This document shows positions 33,001 through 45,800 of a DNA stretch of 47,810 nt, piece by piece (the first letter of the stretch is position 1; the number at the start of each line of letters is the position of its first letter). Below the pieces are notes generated by a model, which saw only the letters and a program-made list of their open reading frames with translations, was not told where the DNA came from and did not search any database. Source of the stretch: Saprolegnia diclina VS20. Taxonomy: Eukaryota > Oomycota > Saprolegniomycetes > Saprolegniales > Saprolegniaceae. Position numbers and translations under genes: made by a program. The DNA lies in assembly GCF_000281045.1 (NCBI RefSeq), contig NW_008246128.1:192611-240420 (forward strand), written 5' to 3'.

Positions 33001-35935
33001 CTGCGACAAGCCATGCTGTCGTCGACGGCCGACCCATCCCGCCTCATGGCGCTGCTCTCGGAGCAAGAAAGCCGCGGCTCGGACGAGCGCCAAGTGGCGA
33101 CGATGGTCATGATCCGCGCGCTTGAGACGAGGAAGGTCAAGGATGCTGTCCTCATCGGTCTGCCGACCAAAGGGGCAAGTGCAACCGAGTGGACCCAAGG
33201 CATTGCACGTGCGATCGAGTTTGGCTTGGGCGATGCCCTCTTGGACATGATGGCTGCGTCTTGGGACGCCTGGGCGTGCCTCCGCGAGCAAGGGTCCACC
33301 GGCGACGTCAGTGCTGTCGAGGCCGTCCTCGAAAAGGCCGTCGCCAAGCAGTCGGTGACAACAATCGAGGCGTGCTTGGGCATTTTATTAGAGGCCGGTT
33401 TTCCGCCGTCGCCGCTGCAGGACGCGGCGGCGCAGCTCTTGGAAAAGGTCCTCCTCAAGCCGAGTCTGGAGCGATCCCAAGCGATTGAGCTCATCGACTT
33501 TGCGATCGAAGCCGGGCATCCACAGCTCTTGGCAGCGGCGCTCAAGCGCTGCAAGGCTGTGGGCATGGCGTCGTGGGACGCCAACGTCAAGCGGGCGACG
33601 CAGGCGCAAGCGGCGTTGGCGAATGCGACGGCGTTTGCCCCCAGTGACGATGACGCGTGGCGACGTCTCGTGGCCAAGGACCTCGACGGCGTCCGCGCGA
33701 CGGCGTCGGCCGACTCGCCCGTGCAGGCGATCGTGGCGGCGTTGGACGCGCGGGCAGCGGCGGTTGCCGCGATCCACGACCTCCCGCCCGAAGCGCAGCT
33801 TGAGCAAGCGGCACAGCTCGGCGTCCTACCGCAGTTTGCATCGGTCGCCAAAGATCTCTTCCAGCGCCTCGACGCCGCGCGCAACGTGGAAGCGCTTATG
33901 CACTGGACAACGTTCCTCGCGTTCCGCTTGGACCACGGCCAGGAAGTGCGGCAAGACATGCTGACGCTCCTTGCGTCCCAGACCCAACTTGTGACGAGCC
34001 TCGGGGCCACCAACGCACACGCCGCACTGGACGCCGCCGCCTCGATCACCAAGCGGCTCCAGCGTGCGCTCACGAACCGGTCCAAGCTCGAAAAGCTCTT
34101 GAAGGCGCCCGTCAATGCCCGTGCGCTGGCCAAAGGGATTGACGAAGCGTCGGACGCCGGCGTCGACGCCGTGCTCTTGTCGGCAGCCCAAGACGTCCTC
34201 CGGAAGCTCTCGGTGGCCGCAACCGACGAGACAGTGGACGAGACGCCGTCCTCGTCGATCGTCGATGCGTCGACCAATGGCGCGCCCCTCGAGATGGCAA
34301 CGTACCCCGGTCTTCGCGTGCTTCGCGACGAAAACCCGCCGCCGTTCCAGTGGGAATACCGTGTACTCGATCAGCCGGTGCTTGCAAGTATCCCGGCGCA
34401 CCACAGCGTGTACATTCATCGGTGCATCCTCGGCTACATGCGCGACCGCGTCATGTCGTTCCGCGAGATGCTTGCGCAGAGCATCTTGCAAATCGGGTTG
34501 GCCCACACGCACCTCGTCGACGAGATTTTCGCTCAGTTAGTCAAGCAGCTGACCAACAACCCGCGCCGCGAGAGCGTCCGGCGCGGCTGGGACCTCCTCG
34601 GACTGTGCTTGACGTGCTTTCGACCTTCGTCCAGCCTGCACCCGTACCTCGTGGCGTTCTTGTCCAAGGACGTGGCCTCGTCCACGAGTCGGCGTCGGCT
34701 CGGGACGACGACAACCGACAGCGACGACGACCAGTATGTGGACGACGAGCCGAGAATGGTCCAAGACGACGATACGCCCCTCGACCAGCGTCTGGCGCTC
34801 ATGAAGGCCCGCGGCGTCGCCCAGTACTGCCTTGCCCGCCTCGAGGGCGACAGCGCGGCCGAAGGGTTTCTTCCAAGCCTCGGTGAGCTCCAGTCGTTTG
34901 AATTGCGCTCGCCGTTTGTCGCGAGCATCGAGCTTCTCGACGGGACGCTGTTGACGACCAACTTTCCTGTCTCGCCCGAGCTCAGCGTCATGAACGTCGT
35001 GCAAGTGTGCGCCCACTTTTTGCATTTGAGCGAAGACCTTTCACGCTTGCTCGGGTTGGCGCTCTTGTCGGATGACGCGCCGACCGCGACGTGGTGCCAT
35101 CCATTGGCGTACCTCTGCGATGTCTACTACGACCCGATCCGACACCGCCGCCGCCCGGCCCGCCTTCGGTTCGTTCTCAAGGTGCGGCTGCTGCCGCCAC
35201 TCGCCTTGGTCGAAGACGATCTCTTTCGCCGGCTCTTGTACCTGCAAGCCATGGACGATATTGTGACGGCGTCGGCACTGCCGTACACGCATGCCGAGAC
35301 GTTGGTGCGCCTCGCGGCGTACGCGATGCTGATCGATACGTCCCCGGACCTGACGCCATCGAGCGAAGACGAGGTATGCTCTCCATTGTACGATGGCACA
35401 CTGGCTGATTGTATACTTGTAGGTGCTCGATATGAACGTGTACGACTACCTCCCACCGGCGTGGCACGTGGAGAAGACCGAGGACGAGTGGGCCGAGCTC
35501 ATTTTCGCGCACCTCTCGCGCTTTGCCGCCGAGCTGAGCTTGGCCGAGTGGCAAGACCGGTTCATGGACGAAGTCACAAAGCACCGGCTGTACGGCAGTC
35601 ACTTTTTCACGATCGACCGTGTTGCGAGCAGCAAAAGCAGCGCGCTCACCAATGTGTTTGATCTCGTCGGCGACGCGTCGTGCCGCGTCGGCGTTAACGG
35701 CCACGGCATCCACTTCCTCAAGGCCGAGACGGTCGTCATGAGCTGGGAACACGCCGACGTGGCGAGCGTGAGCGGCAACGGCGACAAGATCGCGGTTCAA
35801 ACGACCCAAGCGACCCTCGTGGGCCTCTGCGTCGAGGCGGACGCGCTGCGCCAGCTCCTCCACGACTATGCGCAGTGGACCGCCAAGCCGACGCTGCTGC
35901 GTGCGTCGAGCCGGGTCCCGTACCTCGGTGCGTAG
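30025..35935 (+). CDS. Myosin heavy chain with MyTH4-FERM tail
   Basis: Two exons, 30025-35373 and 35423-35935 (49-nt intron); 1,953 residues. The motor domain spans about residues 95-850, with the P-loop GESGSGKSE near residue 204, a switch I-like SNANASRVAKL and SVTTYGLEKARVV. Switch II is altered to LDGFGFD (Asp519; the usual form is DIxGFE), and the relay/SH1-like QLRSFQVLALMHASQ follows. One IQ-like motif (LQRNLQRGVYRK) lies near 868. A long alpha-helical tail rich in Ala and Leu follows, then a MyTH4 domain from about 1425 (GYMRDRVMSFREML, VDEIFAQLVKQLTNNP, RGWDLLGLCLTCF) and a FERM domain to the end. Such tails link motors to membranes and microtubules. The precise myosin class cannot be assigned by eye. 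The motor sequence is unusually divergent, but the frame is clean for 5.3 kb. Confidence 0.9.
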
Positions 35936-36219
35936 ACAACTGTGCTTTAGAGTGTTAAGCTGTGTGTATGAATGCAAGTCCAGTCGTTCTTGGTCCTTCA
36001 CGCACCAACTACTAAGGGACCGGACTAGGGTCAGGGTCCCTTGCTTCTTTTAGCTAAAGGTATACCCTTGGTTTAGCCCACCGCCATGGGGTAGGGGTAG
36101 GGTAAGGGTCATGAGCAACGGTCGCGCAGCCATCCACGGGACAGCCAAGGGTGGCCAACACTAGGTACCACTGGTTCAAACACGCAAAACAGTGTTGCTT
36201 GATTCGGAATAGCATCAAG

Positions 36220-38715
36220 CTACAGCAGAGGCAACAAGGGGACCGTGCTCGGCTCGGGCGGCGGTGGCGGCAGATAGCAGAGCGTCGCAAGCGGCGCCGT
36301 GCCGCCCGTCAATGTTTGAACGATAGCCTACAGTTTGATGTGCGTTTTCCCTTCAGCGCTGGCGGGTCTTCATACCTGCTCAATGAGAGAATCGAGCTCG
36401 CACTGTGGCAAGAGCAGGCGCAAGCGTGGGCGCGGGACGGCGCGGAGGCCCTACGCATCGCGTGTCATTCGCCTTACCTCCTTGCATCTTTGTACGAAGC
36501 TGCTGGCTTGGTGCTGAAGCGCTCGCTTCCGCAGGTGCTAGATGGTATCCCCTTTCCATGCTGACTCGTTTGGCTTTGGTTACGTACAATGTTGTGTTGT
36601 TTCTGGGCTAGCTTCCACTGCCCGAGTCGATACTTGGTCATTTGCTTCAGGTGTTCCTGCCGTCGACGTCGGTGCACGTGGAGAAGCGCGTCGTGTACCA
36701 GCGCGGGGTCGCACCACGGACGGTCGCTACCCGCGTCCTTTGGACTCCGTATCGTAAATGGCCCTACGTACCCGAGGAGGTCGCCGACACAGAACATCAA
36801 ATCGCTCGAATACGCGCACGTGCGCAGCTGCCGCTTGTCGCGAAGCGCTTTGAGGCGCAATTGGCAGCGCAAGCTCGTCACGTCGACTTCAGTGGCCAGC
36901 GCCAGTCGGAGCTCGATGCTGAGGAGGAGTTTGTTGAGCCAGAGGTGGAGCTCGGACGTTGCGTCCGATGTCAACACGAGACAGCGTGTTTTGTCTTGCT
37001 CAAGGTAGACCACCAAGAACGGACGTCCGTGGGGTCGTGGCAGCAGCTCGGCGGCCGTCGGCGTACACTGGAGCATCCATGTCGATCACCTATAAGAACC
37101 GTGGTTTGTACATACCGAGAGGAAGAAGCCGTCGTCGGCGGCGTCGACTCGACCGTACAAGTGTCCTTGGCTCGTCAACGTAAAGTGCTTGCGCGTCTAT
37201 GCGATAATCCTGTTGGTCTATCGCAATGGTAAAATTGACGAGGCTACTGTCGTCGGCGACACGTGCCAGAGCACGTGAAACGGTAGAAAAGGCGCCGCCT
37301 TGCGTTGCGCGACGGCCGTGCGCCGGAGGTGGACTTCCCGGGCATGCCACTGCAAGTGCAGCAGCTCCAAGTGGCCTTGCACCGATCGGTACAGGGTTCG
37401 CCACCACATTTGGACGCGTCGGACGCGGTCGATAAACCGTCGCAAGGCCTTCAGAAAGGCTGGTCGGCTCGTCGCCCACGTCAAGAAGCTGCGCAGCGTA
37501 GTCGCCGCGCGGAGTCGCAACGTGCCGCGGGCCTGCAGTAGGCGCTACACGTCGATGGGTTCTCAACCGACTACGAGGTCTATCATGTGTACCGGCCACA
37601 GCAGCCGGTGGATAATGTGCTGCGTCACGTGGCGCGTGTGCAGGACCGTCGCGCGGTGCCACCGTAGAAGGGCCGCGTGCACCGCCTGCCGTCGTCGCTC
37701 GAGGCAGAGAACGAGCCGGTGGCAAATTCGGTACTGGCACGCAATGAGGAAGAAGCGCGTATGCACCTCGATTGTCAAGAGAATGCTCGCCCAGAGGCGG
37801 CGTCGGCGGGCTCGAAACTCGGTCGACTATAGAAGCAATTGATGTCGTCGGGCCTCGGACCGTGTGCTACCTGTGGCGAGTGCACGGCTGCGATCGTGTC
37901 GGCAGCACTCGGTTGGCTTGCGGGCGCCAAAAACGTCCGGCGAAACCGAGGCGAGTGGTTCCACGACGACTGCGGTGTCGACGCAAAGCTCGAGCCTACA
38001 CATAATCGATCAACACCGTAGAAGGGACACGACTATGTACGGGGTGCTGGCAGCGGTCGCGTGTCCGACTCGGGCGGTGGCGCACGCGAGAGGTGCATGC
38101 TTGCACGGGGTGCACGTGGTGTCCGGGGACCTTGGCTATTCACCGTGTAGGCGCCAGGGCCTGGTCCCGTGGCGAGCGACGGCTCGATCGCCCGGTGGAC
38201 CTCAGCAAGGGCCATGAACGCATTGGCGCGTGGGCCATCGAGACGCCAGTGGCTGCTGTCGTACGCACCTGGCCCCGGTGTTGCTACAAGACGATAAAGC
38301 TACCATAGTTGATCAGACGACGTACTGTAGACGGCAAGCCGCGTATCAAAGCGCGCTTGGCGGGAAAACTTTGTGCAAAGTCGTGTCGGCGGCGCGCTCG
38401 GAGGTCGGTGACACGCGGCGCGCGGCGGCCGCTGACAAGCTGTCGCCATTATGACATTATGACCATTGTGCCTCAGGTTACAGAGGTGGAGCGTACGCTG
38501 TCGCGAGGGTCGGGACGGTAGTGCCATCGTGCAAAGGGCAGCCGCTTGAACGCTCTCGATTGCACGTCGAATGCCATTGCTCTCGTCGTCGCTCGCGTTG
38601 CTCGCTGATACCACCATGGGTCATCCATCACCCGAATGGGCTGAAACCGGCAGACGTCCTTTTTCGCTGAGGCAGTTACCATCTCCGGCGGACCAAGATT
38701 GCTAGCTTCGTTCAT
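36220..38715 (-). CDS. SHIPPO-repeat protein with basic helical region and PH-like domain (probably flagellar)
   Basis: Twelve exons: 38715-38497, 38431-38326, 38283-38041, 37995-37871, 37826-37593, 37544-37248, 37196-37116, 37067-36772, 36726-36588, 36537-36496, 36450-36376 and 36327-36220. Introns are 42-65 nt; 654 residues. Two exact PGPGAY motifs, 38 residues apart (about 111-116 and 149-154), mark SHIPPO/STPGR repeats of sperm-tail and ciliary microtubule proteins. Residues ~190-400 are a very basic, Trp- and Arg-rich helical stretch with IQ-like spacing (RRVQMWWRTLYRSVQG). Residues ~409-490 look like a PH domain (TRKHFTLTSQGHLYG, then a closing helix with SELHLWLNKLLL). The tail ends in a Pro run. 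A role in the zoospore flagellum is inferred. The 65-nt intron 1 and the donor of intron 6 are the least certain joints. Confidence 0.65.
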
Positions 38716-38904
38716 GCTGCTGCATGTGTATGGCGCACCATTGCAAGGGCCGCCATTACTTGTCCAAGTAGCAGTATAGTGACAGTGAGCAAGCTCGTCC
38801 AGCGGCTACTAGCACCGGCCAACGTTCGTCGCATGGCTTTCTGGTCAAGTCCAAATGGCGTGCGTTTAGCCAATGGGTGCCACGTGGCATTTTCAAGATT
38901 CAAG
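38716..38904. promoter_or_regulatory. Short head-to-head (bidirectional) promoter region
   Basis: Only 189 bp separate the start codons of the SHIPPO-repeat gene (minus) and the neuferricin-like gene (plus), so both promoters must overlap here. No specific element was identified by eye. Confidence 0.5.
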
Positions 38905-39850
38905 ATGGAGCTGCGCCAGCGCCGCCACGACGACCTCCGCAACGAGAGCGACGACGACGCCGACGAGGGCGTATCGGCGGGCGACGCGGGCCTCGACGAG
39001 CAAGACAAGGTGCTCTGGGTGTGGCTGCCGCTCATCATGGTCGGCCTCGGCGCGCTCCTCTTTGCGTCCATGCACGTCATCAACAGCCACGACGACACGG
39101 CGCGCATGCTGCATGCGATTAGCCACGGCCCGCGCGTGCCCGGCGGCCACCACGAGTACCGCTTGACGAAGACCGAGCTCGCGCTCTTCAACGGCGTCGA
39201 GCAGGACCGCCTCTTCCTCGCCGTGCTCGGCCAAGTGTTTGATGTCTCTGCGGGCAAGAAGCACTACGGCGACGGCGGCGCGTACCGCCACTTTATCGGC
39301 GTCGACCGCAGCCGCGCGTTTAGCTCGGGCGTCGCTACCGACGGCGATGACGTGAGGTATGCGTCGCATGCCTTCTCATGGCCATGACGATGACGATGGT
39401 GCTAGCTCGTTTACAGACAAGCAGCTGCTCGATGTCCATCGGTGGCTCGTCTTCTTCGACACCAACAAGGCCTACGCGCGCATGGGCACGGTCGAGGGCG
39501 TCTACTACGACAAGTACGTACTTGGATGCTCGACACGCGTCCAAACCGTCATGTCTAGGTTTGGCCACGCGACGCCACTCATGCAGGCGCTGCGCGAGCG
39601 CATTCGGGCAGCCAAGGCCGCCGAAGACGCGGCCGCAGCCATCGAGGCGTGCAACATGGAATGGAAAGCAGGCGAAGGTAGCGTCGTGTGGTGCCAGGAC
39701 CCCAACAAGTTTCCGCGCAAGCACGTGGGCGGGCGTTGCGGGTGCTTTACCGCCGCCGACATAGCGATGCAAAGCGAGCCGCTCGAGCTCATGGACCACT
39801 GCAAGGAGCTCGACAAGCGGTGCGTCTCGGCCACATACAGCGCGTCCTAA
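38905..39850 (+). CDS. CYB5D2: Neuferricin-like membrane protein with cytochrome b5-like (MAPR) domain
   Basis: Three exons: 38905-39356, 39406-39513 and 39559-39850; introns of 49 and 45 nt; 283 residues. After an acidic N-terminus comes one membrane segment (WVWLPLIMVGLGALLFA, about residues 43-60), then a membrane-associated progesterone receptor type haem-binding domain: RLTKTELALFNG, FLAVLGQVFDVSAGKKHYG and GGAYRHFIGVDRSRAF, with the Tyr residues used for haem instead of His pairs. The C-terminal part has the neuferricin pattern, EW..G.GSVVWC and GRCGC. It was likely haem-binding and anchored in an internal membrane. The start at 38905 was chosen for context; an in-frame ATG at 38836 would add 23 residues. 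It is tail-to-tail with the ubiquitin hydrolase, 45 bp apart. Confidence 0.85.
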
Positions 39851-39895
39851 GTCATCTGGAAACACCGAGAAAATCATTCAATACAAAATCGACGA

Positions 39896-42800
39896 CTAGA
39901 AGCTATCGCTCAGCATGCCATCGAGGTCGGCCTCGCACATGTCGCAGAGGATGCTGTACGGCTCGTTGTGGAACGTGCAGCGGGGACACACCCGCGGCTC
40001 GGCCGACGAATTCGGCGTCGGGTCGGCCAGCGCCGGCAAGCTCTCGTCTTCGTCAAAGGCGCCCATGGTATCGAGCGAGTCGTGGCGCGGCCGGGTCGTC
40101 GCTTCCAGCACCGGAACCAACGCCGTCGACGTGGTCGTCGCACCCTCGTAGCCCTCGGCGGTCCACTGCAGCGCCAGGTTGCCGGCAGGCATCGAATAGA
40201 GCACGCAAATCGTGAGCGCGGGCACTTCGCGCACGAGGTACAGTGGCGCGGGCGACTGCACGTCCAGCGTGAGCACGACCGGCGTCTGGCGCGAATTCGT
40301 TACGTGAAACTCGAGCACCTCGCCGTACTGCCACGCCTGCAAGAGCAGCTCGACCTTCTCGTCTTGCTTGATGAGCTCGGGCTCGTACGCGATCGGCCGG
40401 TGCTCCAAGACCCGGTCTTCGGGCGGCGACCACACTTGGAAGCGCTTGTAGCGCAACGACAATGGAATGTGGTTGGTCGTCGTGATCGGGATCGACGCGA
40501 TGGCGGTCGCCGTCGTCGCTGTCGATCCGAGCGCGTCACGGACCCAATCGAGAAACGTTGCGTGGTGCAACTGCACTGGAAAGAGGCTGCCGAGGAGCTG
40601 CGAGAGCGGTGGCAGCTCGTCGCTGAGCACGAGAAGCGTCTCGAGTACTTTGTGGCACCACGCAAGATGGCTCAGCCGGCCAAAGTACAGTGCGTACAAG
40701 AGACCCCAGTGGTGCGGCGCCGCGCCACGGCGCACCAAAAGCCACTGCAGCCGCTGCGGCTGCAGAGCATCGGGGAGGCGCAGTAGCGTCACGAGCGCCA
40801 AGAGGGCATTCGCGATACCGACGACGCTGCCGTGCGTGAGCGTCGAGAGCACGAGCTCGCAGAGGCTCAGCGACAGCGCACGATTGTCCTTGCACGCACA
40901 CGCAATGACGCGGTTGAGCGCCGTCGCCATCTTGTCATCGGCTTGCGGCAGCCAGTGCCAAAGCCGCTGGAAAAACGCCAGCGAAAAGACGGCCGTCGCG
41001 TTCGATGTGGGTGCCAAGAGCACCATGAGATCGAGGAGCGGACCGAGCTTGGGCACGAGAAAATTGTTGCCCATGATGGTCGAGTGCGGAATCAACGGCG
41101 TCCGGACGCCATCGACAACGAGCGACGTCGGCTGCCCCAACACAAACGCGTGGCACCATGCGAGCGTCTCCCGCGCGACGAACCACTCGATGTCGTTCGA
41201 AGCCATGTGATGCACGAGCGTCCAGTACTGCTCCATGCGCATCCACTGCGTCGAGACCGCGGGTATCCAGCCTAGAATGACGTCGTACGCGGCGCGGCGG
41301 CGGCCGAGCGGGCACAGGCCGAGAACGTGCAACACAAACGCGACGTACGCCTCCCGCACCAAGACGTCAGGGCACGAAAGCACAAACAACGGCGCTTCCT
41401 TCAAGAGCTCGTCGAGCGACCGCGTCGCCATGTCGGGTGTCCAGAGCGGCAGCAAGCGCTCGAGCACCGAGGGTAAGAGCGCGGTTTCCGTCGTTTTCGC
41501 AATGTTGTGCCACACAAACTCGGTCGCAAGCAGCACCAAATTGAGCGAGAGCGACGCGGTCGTCTCGAGCAGCGCAATCAAAAAGCTGTAGAAATCTGGT
41601 TGCAAAAAGTGTGCCTCGAGCGCGCACCGGCGGTTGTCGTCGTCGATCGTCGCTTGCAGCAGTGGTGGCAACGGCGACGACGGCGCGTCATAGTGCGCGT
41701 CCGGCGCGTTCGTATACAAAAGCATGTACGCACTCTTCTGGCTCGTCGCCGACCCAAAGCAGTCCACTTGGAGGTGCGACTCGAGATGCCACGGACGCGT
41801 GATTGCATCGTTGCACTCAATCCACGTTCCGCGGTTTGTCTGCACGTACGAGTAGTAGTGCCCCGACTGCGCCGTGCCGCTGTGCACGACAATGCCCACC
41901 AGCGTATACAGCGGCGCGGTCTTCGTGTCGGCCACATAGGCGCTCACATCGAGCTCGAGCGGAAAGGCGAACGCCGAGTTGATCTTCTCGGTCGTAAACG
42001 TGTGGTAGTTGAGTGTGAACCGGTTGAGATGGACGACGAGGTACGGCGGCAGTCCATGCAAGAGCGCTTGCTTTGTAATGTGCACGTTGGTGTGCTCGGC
42101 ATCCCAATCAAAGCCCGAGATCGCGTCGGGCTTGGCCCACATAGCAAGCGACTCGTCGAGCGAGTGGAGGTTCTGGACGTCGAGCGAGACGCAGCAAAAG
42201 TTTTCGCTCGACCGACGCGCTTGGCTCTCAAACGCGAGTTCGTGGAAGAGCGACCCCGTGAGGATATGATGGAGCCCGACGGCCTCGAGCATATCGACAA
42301 TGTGCAAGTAGAGCTGCTGCGCATCTTGCTGCACGCCGGCTTCAAACGGCGACGCTTGCGACACGCTGAGCGGACTGTACTCGGGTCGGCGCGAGGCTTG
42401 GAGGTGGCCAAAGCACGTCTGGAGCGCTTGCAGCAACGGCGACGCGTCGGTTGCGTCCAGCTGCAAGACGGCCGATCGCAACGACGGGATGTAGTACAGT
42501 TGCTGCAGAATGCTGTTGAGAAAGCACGTGTTGCCATTGTTCTTCAAGCCGACAAGCGACTGCGACGAGGAAGCGCTGGGCACTGCAGTCGCAAAGTGTT
42601 CGAGCGTCGGCAACTGCGGAAAGATCGATTCGAGAAGCATCGCCATCGGCGTTCCAAAATGCTGCAGCAGACTGTACATCTCGTGCCGACAGCGGGGCGA
42701 CCAGTGCGTGTTGAGGTACGCCGTGTACAGCGGTGCGACAACCGCCCACTCGAGCGGCATGCGCGTGAGGACCTGCAAGCAGCCCGCGACTACGTCATCG

Positions 42801-45800
42801 GCCGACGGCGCGTTCGGCGCCGCGAGTGTCGCCGAGAGCCGATGCAGCGTCGCGTCGCGCACGACCAAGCGGTCGTCGACCGGCACTTGCTGCAGCACAG
42901 CGAGGAGTGTAGCGAAATATTCGGTGCAGGTCGCGGACGGCAAGCCCGCTGGCAGCCACGAGAACGTCCAAAGGGGCGGAGACGCCGTGAGCATCGCGGC
43001 CATGTCGCTGCGGACACCAGCGCTCGTCGGGCACTGGAGCAGCTCGAGCAGCAGCGCCGTGTCAATGCCATCGCGCTCGCTTGTACTTGTAGCTAGCGCC
43101 GCCGTGTGCTGCGTCCACATGTAGCACGCTGACTGGAGCAGCTGGCGCACCTCGAGCATGTTCATGTCGGCCGACGAGGCGACCATACGCAAGAGCGTCA
43201 CGAGGCGCGGGAGGTCAAGTGCCGTGTGGTGTTGGAGCACCAAGAGCAGATACGCGTGCGCTTGCAGCCCCAGCGAAGACACACCGACGAGATCGATGAG
43301 CGTTGACACCAGTGCCGGCGTCATGCGTTGTACGTCCCGCGGGCAAGCAGCAAGAATCTGCAGCTGGTACAAGACCAGATGCGGGCGGCAAATCGAAATC
43401 GGCTCGTCGATGGCAACCACATGCGACGGAAGACGCTGCAGGAGGTTCCACATGGCCGACGCATCGTGCTGCGACCGCTCGAGGACGTCGAGCACGTCCA
43501 TGAAGAGGCCAAAGTACTTGTCGACGAGCCGCAAGCGGAGACTGGTCGGCGCCGGCGGAAAGCCCGACTCGATGAGGTGCGCCCACACCAGATTCGGATA
43601 CAACGACGCGACTGACGCAATGAAATGCAGCCACTCGTCGAGGTCATAGTTGTGGTCGTCGTTTTGGCCGCGAAACATAACGTACACGTTCGTGTTGCTG
43701 TAGCGCTCGATCGCCGTCGCGCGGTCGGCATACCATGTCGCTGCCACCGCGGCGACCGCCGGCAAGAGGGTGCTCGACTTGGCCTCCAAGAGGTTTGGAA
43801 GCATGCCTTGGCGCGCTTGCACCTGGAGGCTCGGGACGCGGTGGGTGCGATTGGCATCGCGCCAGTCGAGAACGACTGCGCCCACCGGCACCTTCCAGAT
43901 GGCCGCGATCGCCGCCTGAACTTCGCCAATGGTGGTCGACGACGTGATCGCGAGCACTTGATCGTTCCAATGCAGCTCCAAGGACGCGTCGCTCGGGCTC
44001 GACAAGGCGCCGTGCGGCCGCGTGAACGGCGAGCACACTTCGACCGCTTCCCACTGCCCGACCATGTGCTGCAGAAGGTGCAGGCAGCGCGCAACCGCCG
44101 GTGCGTTGGCATTGGCAGCCGCCACGCGCGCGTGCGCGCAGCACTGGTCCATGTACTCTTCCTGAACGAGCGGCGAGTCTGTGTCGTGGTACAGCGCGTG
44201 GAGACACGGCACGACCGCGTTGACGGTCTCGAGACTGTCGGCGTTGAGCGCAATGTGCCAGAGCGCGTCGATCCCAAGGACGTCGTGCGGGAGCACGCGG
44301 GCGTGGAAGAGCGTCGAATCGTCCCAGAGACTCCGCACGAGCTTGCCGTGGGCTTGGTTGAGCGAGAGAAAATACTGTTCCAAGCAGCGGAAGCGCGGCA
44401 GTGGCCACGGCGCCGAAACGTGCGCCAAGAACCACTCAAACACAAACGTCGACTGCGTCAAGGGCAGCGACGCGCAGAGCCCCGAGAGAAACGGGAACAG
44501 GCGGTCGTCGTCGTTGGGCGGCAACGACACAAGCAACCGCAGCTCGTCGTCCGTAAACGTCACTCCGAGCGGCGTCACAAATGAGAGAAACCGAAAGGCC
44601 GCGTCGGGGTACGCCGGCAGCACATGCAAAACGCGTGGCACCACGTCCGGCAGCTGCGAAAACGCCAAACCCCTTGGCACGGTGAACGCCGTGTACGAGA
44701 TGAGCGGGTGCTGTTCGAGGAGCGCTTCGGCAATCTCAAGCGATGGCACGACCGCAGTCGAGGCCGCGAGGTTGGTCAAGCACCGAAGCAGGTTGTCCTG
44801 GCGCGGCGTCTAGGTTCCTCTCAGTTCGGAAGTCTTCGCGAGCTCAAGGTGGCTACCTTCATGTCCATGGCACTCAACGCGTCGACAAGCCCGCGCTGGG
44901 CTGCCAGTTGGACGGACGCCGGGAGCGTTGGGTGCTGCAAAATGGCCCAAAAAAGGTCCTGCGTCGATGGTCCGTCCGAAGCGTCCACACTGCGGATCCC
45001 GAGCCACTTGTGGAGCCGGACGAGCCACCTAAGCGACCAGATCCACTCGATGTTTCTATCTTCAGAGGCGCTTACGTGATCGTGTCGTCGCTGTACAGCG
45101 CGAGGTCGAGTGCTTGCACGAGCCGCCAGAGCTCCAACAGCTGGTCCGGTGCGAACACGGAGGCCATTTCGACGAGAAACGAGTAGAGGAGCGAGACGCG
45201 GGATTTCTCAGCGGCCGGGTCGAGGACAACAGCCCATAGCGTCGACATGGCCACGACGCGCTGCTGGACGCCAAAGCGGAAGAGCTCGAGCGCGCGCTGG
45301 AGCACTTCGGCGTGCGATCGAAGGAGCACATCGAGGATGAGATCACGGTGGAACCACTCGGTGACGAGCGCCGCGTCGAGGTGCTGCCGCTTGCGGTAAT
45401 GAAAGCTCTGCACGAGGTCGACCATCTTTTGGACGCCTTGGAATTGTCGCTCGAGGAGCGGGCACCGAATGTACACCATGTAGACAGACCAGAGCCATGT
45501 ATCGAGGCGGAGCGCCGTGCCGTTGGCGTTGAGCACATGGGAGAGGAGTGATTGGAGGCGGCCAGCCCAGTGCGCAACCACGTCGATCGAGATCGCGCGC
45601 ACGTCGGCGCGGAGATGCAGGAGGAGGTTGGCGCCAATGGCTGCGTCAACGTCGACAAGGTACGCGGCTGCGAATGGCTGCGTGAGGTACTCGGTAATGT
45701 CGAGGAGCCACTCGAGGACGCAGCTGAGCTCAGCCATCGAGAGCGCGGGAATTGCATTGAGCAGCAACGAAAAGCCTTGGGCCGCGCCGAACCGGTTGAG

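Noticed and set aside
32967-34277. 436-codon minus-strand frame inside the myosin
   Set aside because: Low-complexity Ser/Ala/Arg translation antisense to the myosin tail; shadow frame.
36001-36115. G-rich stretch resembling telomere repeats after the myosin gene
   Set aside because: Units are irregular (GGGGTAGGGGTAGGGTAAGGG); more likely simple-sequence drift or 3' UTR.
37090-37740. 216-codon minus-strand frame inside the SHIPPO-PH gene
   Set aside because: Runs in a different frame across three introns of the modelled gene and has no motif, whereas the spliced frame yields a PH-like sequence.
41507-43096. 529-codon plus-strand frame
   Set aside because: Antisense shadow of the ubiquitin hydrolase; GC-rich third positions keep the opposite frame open.
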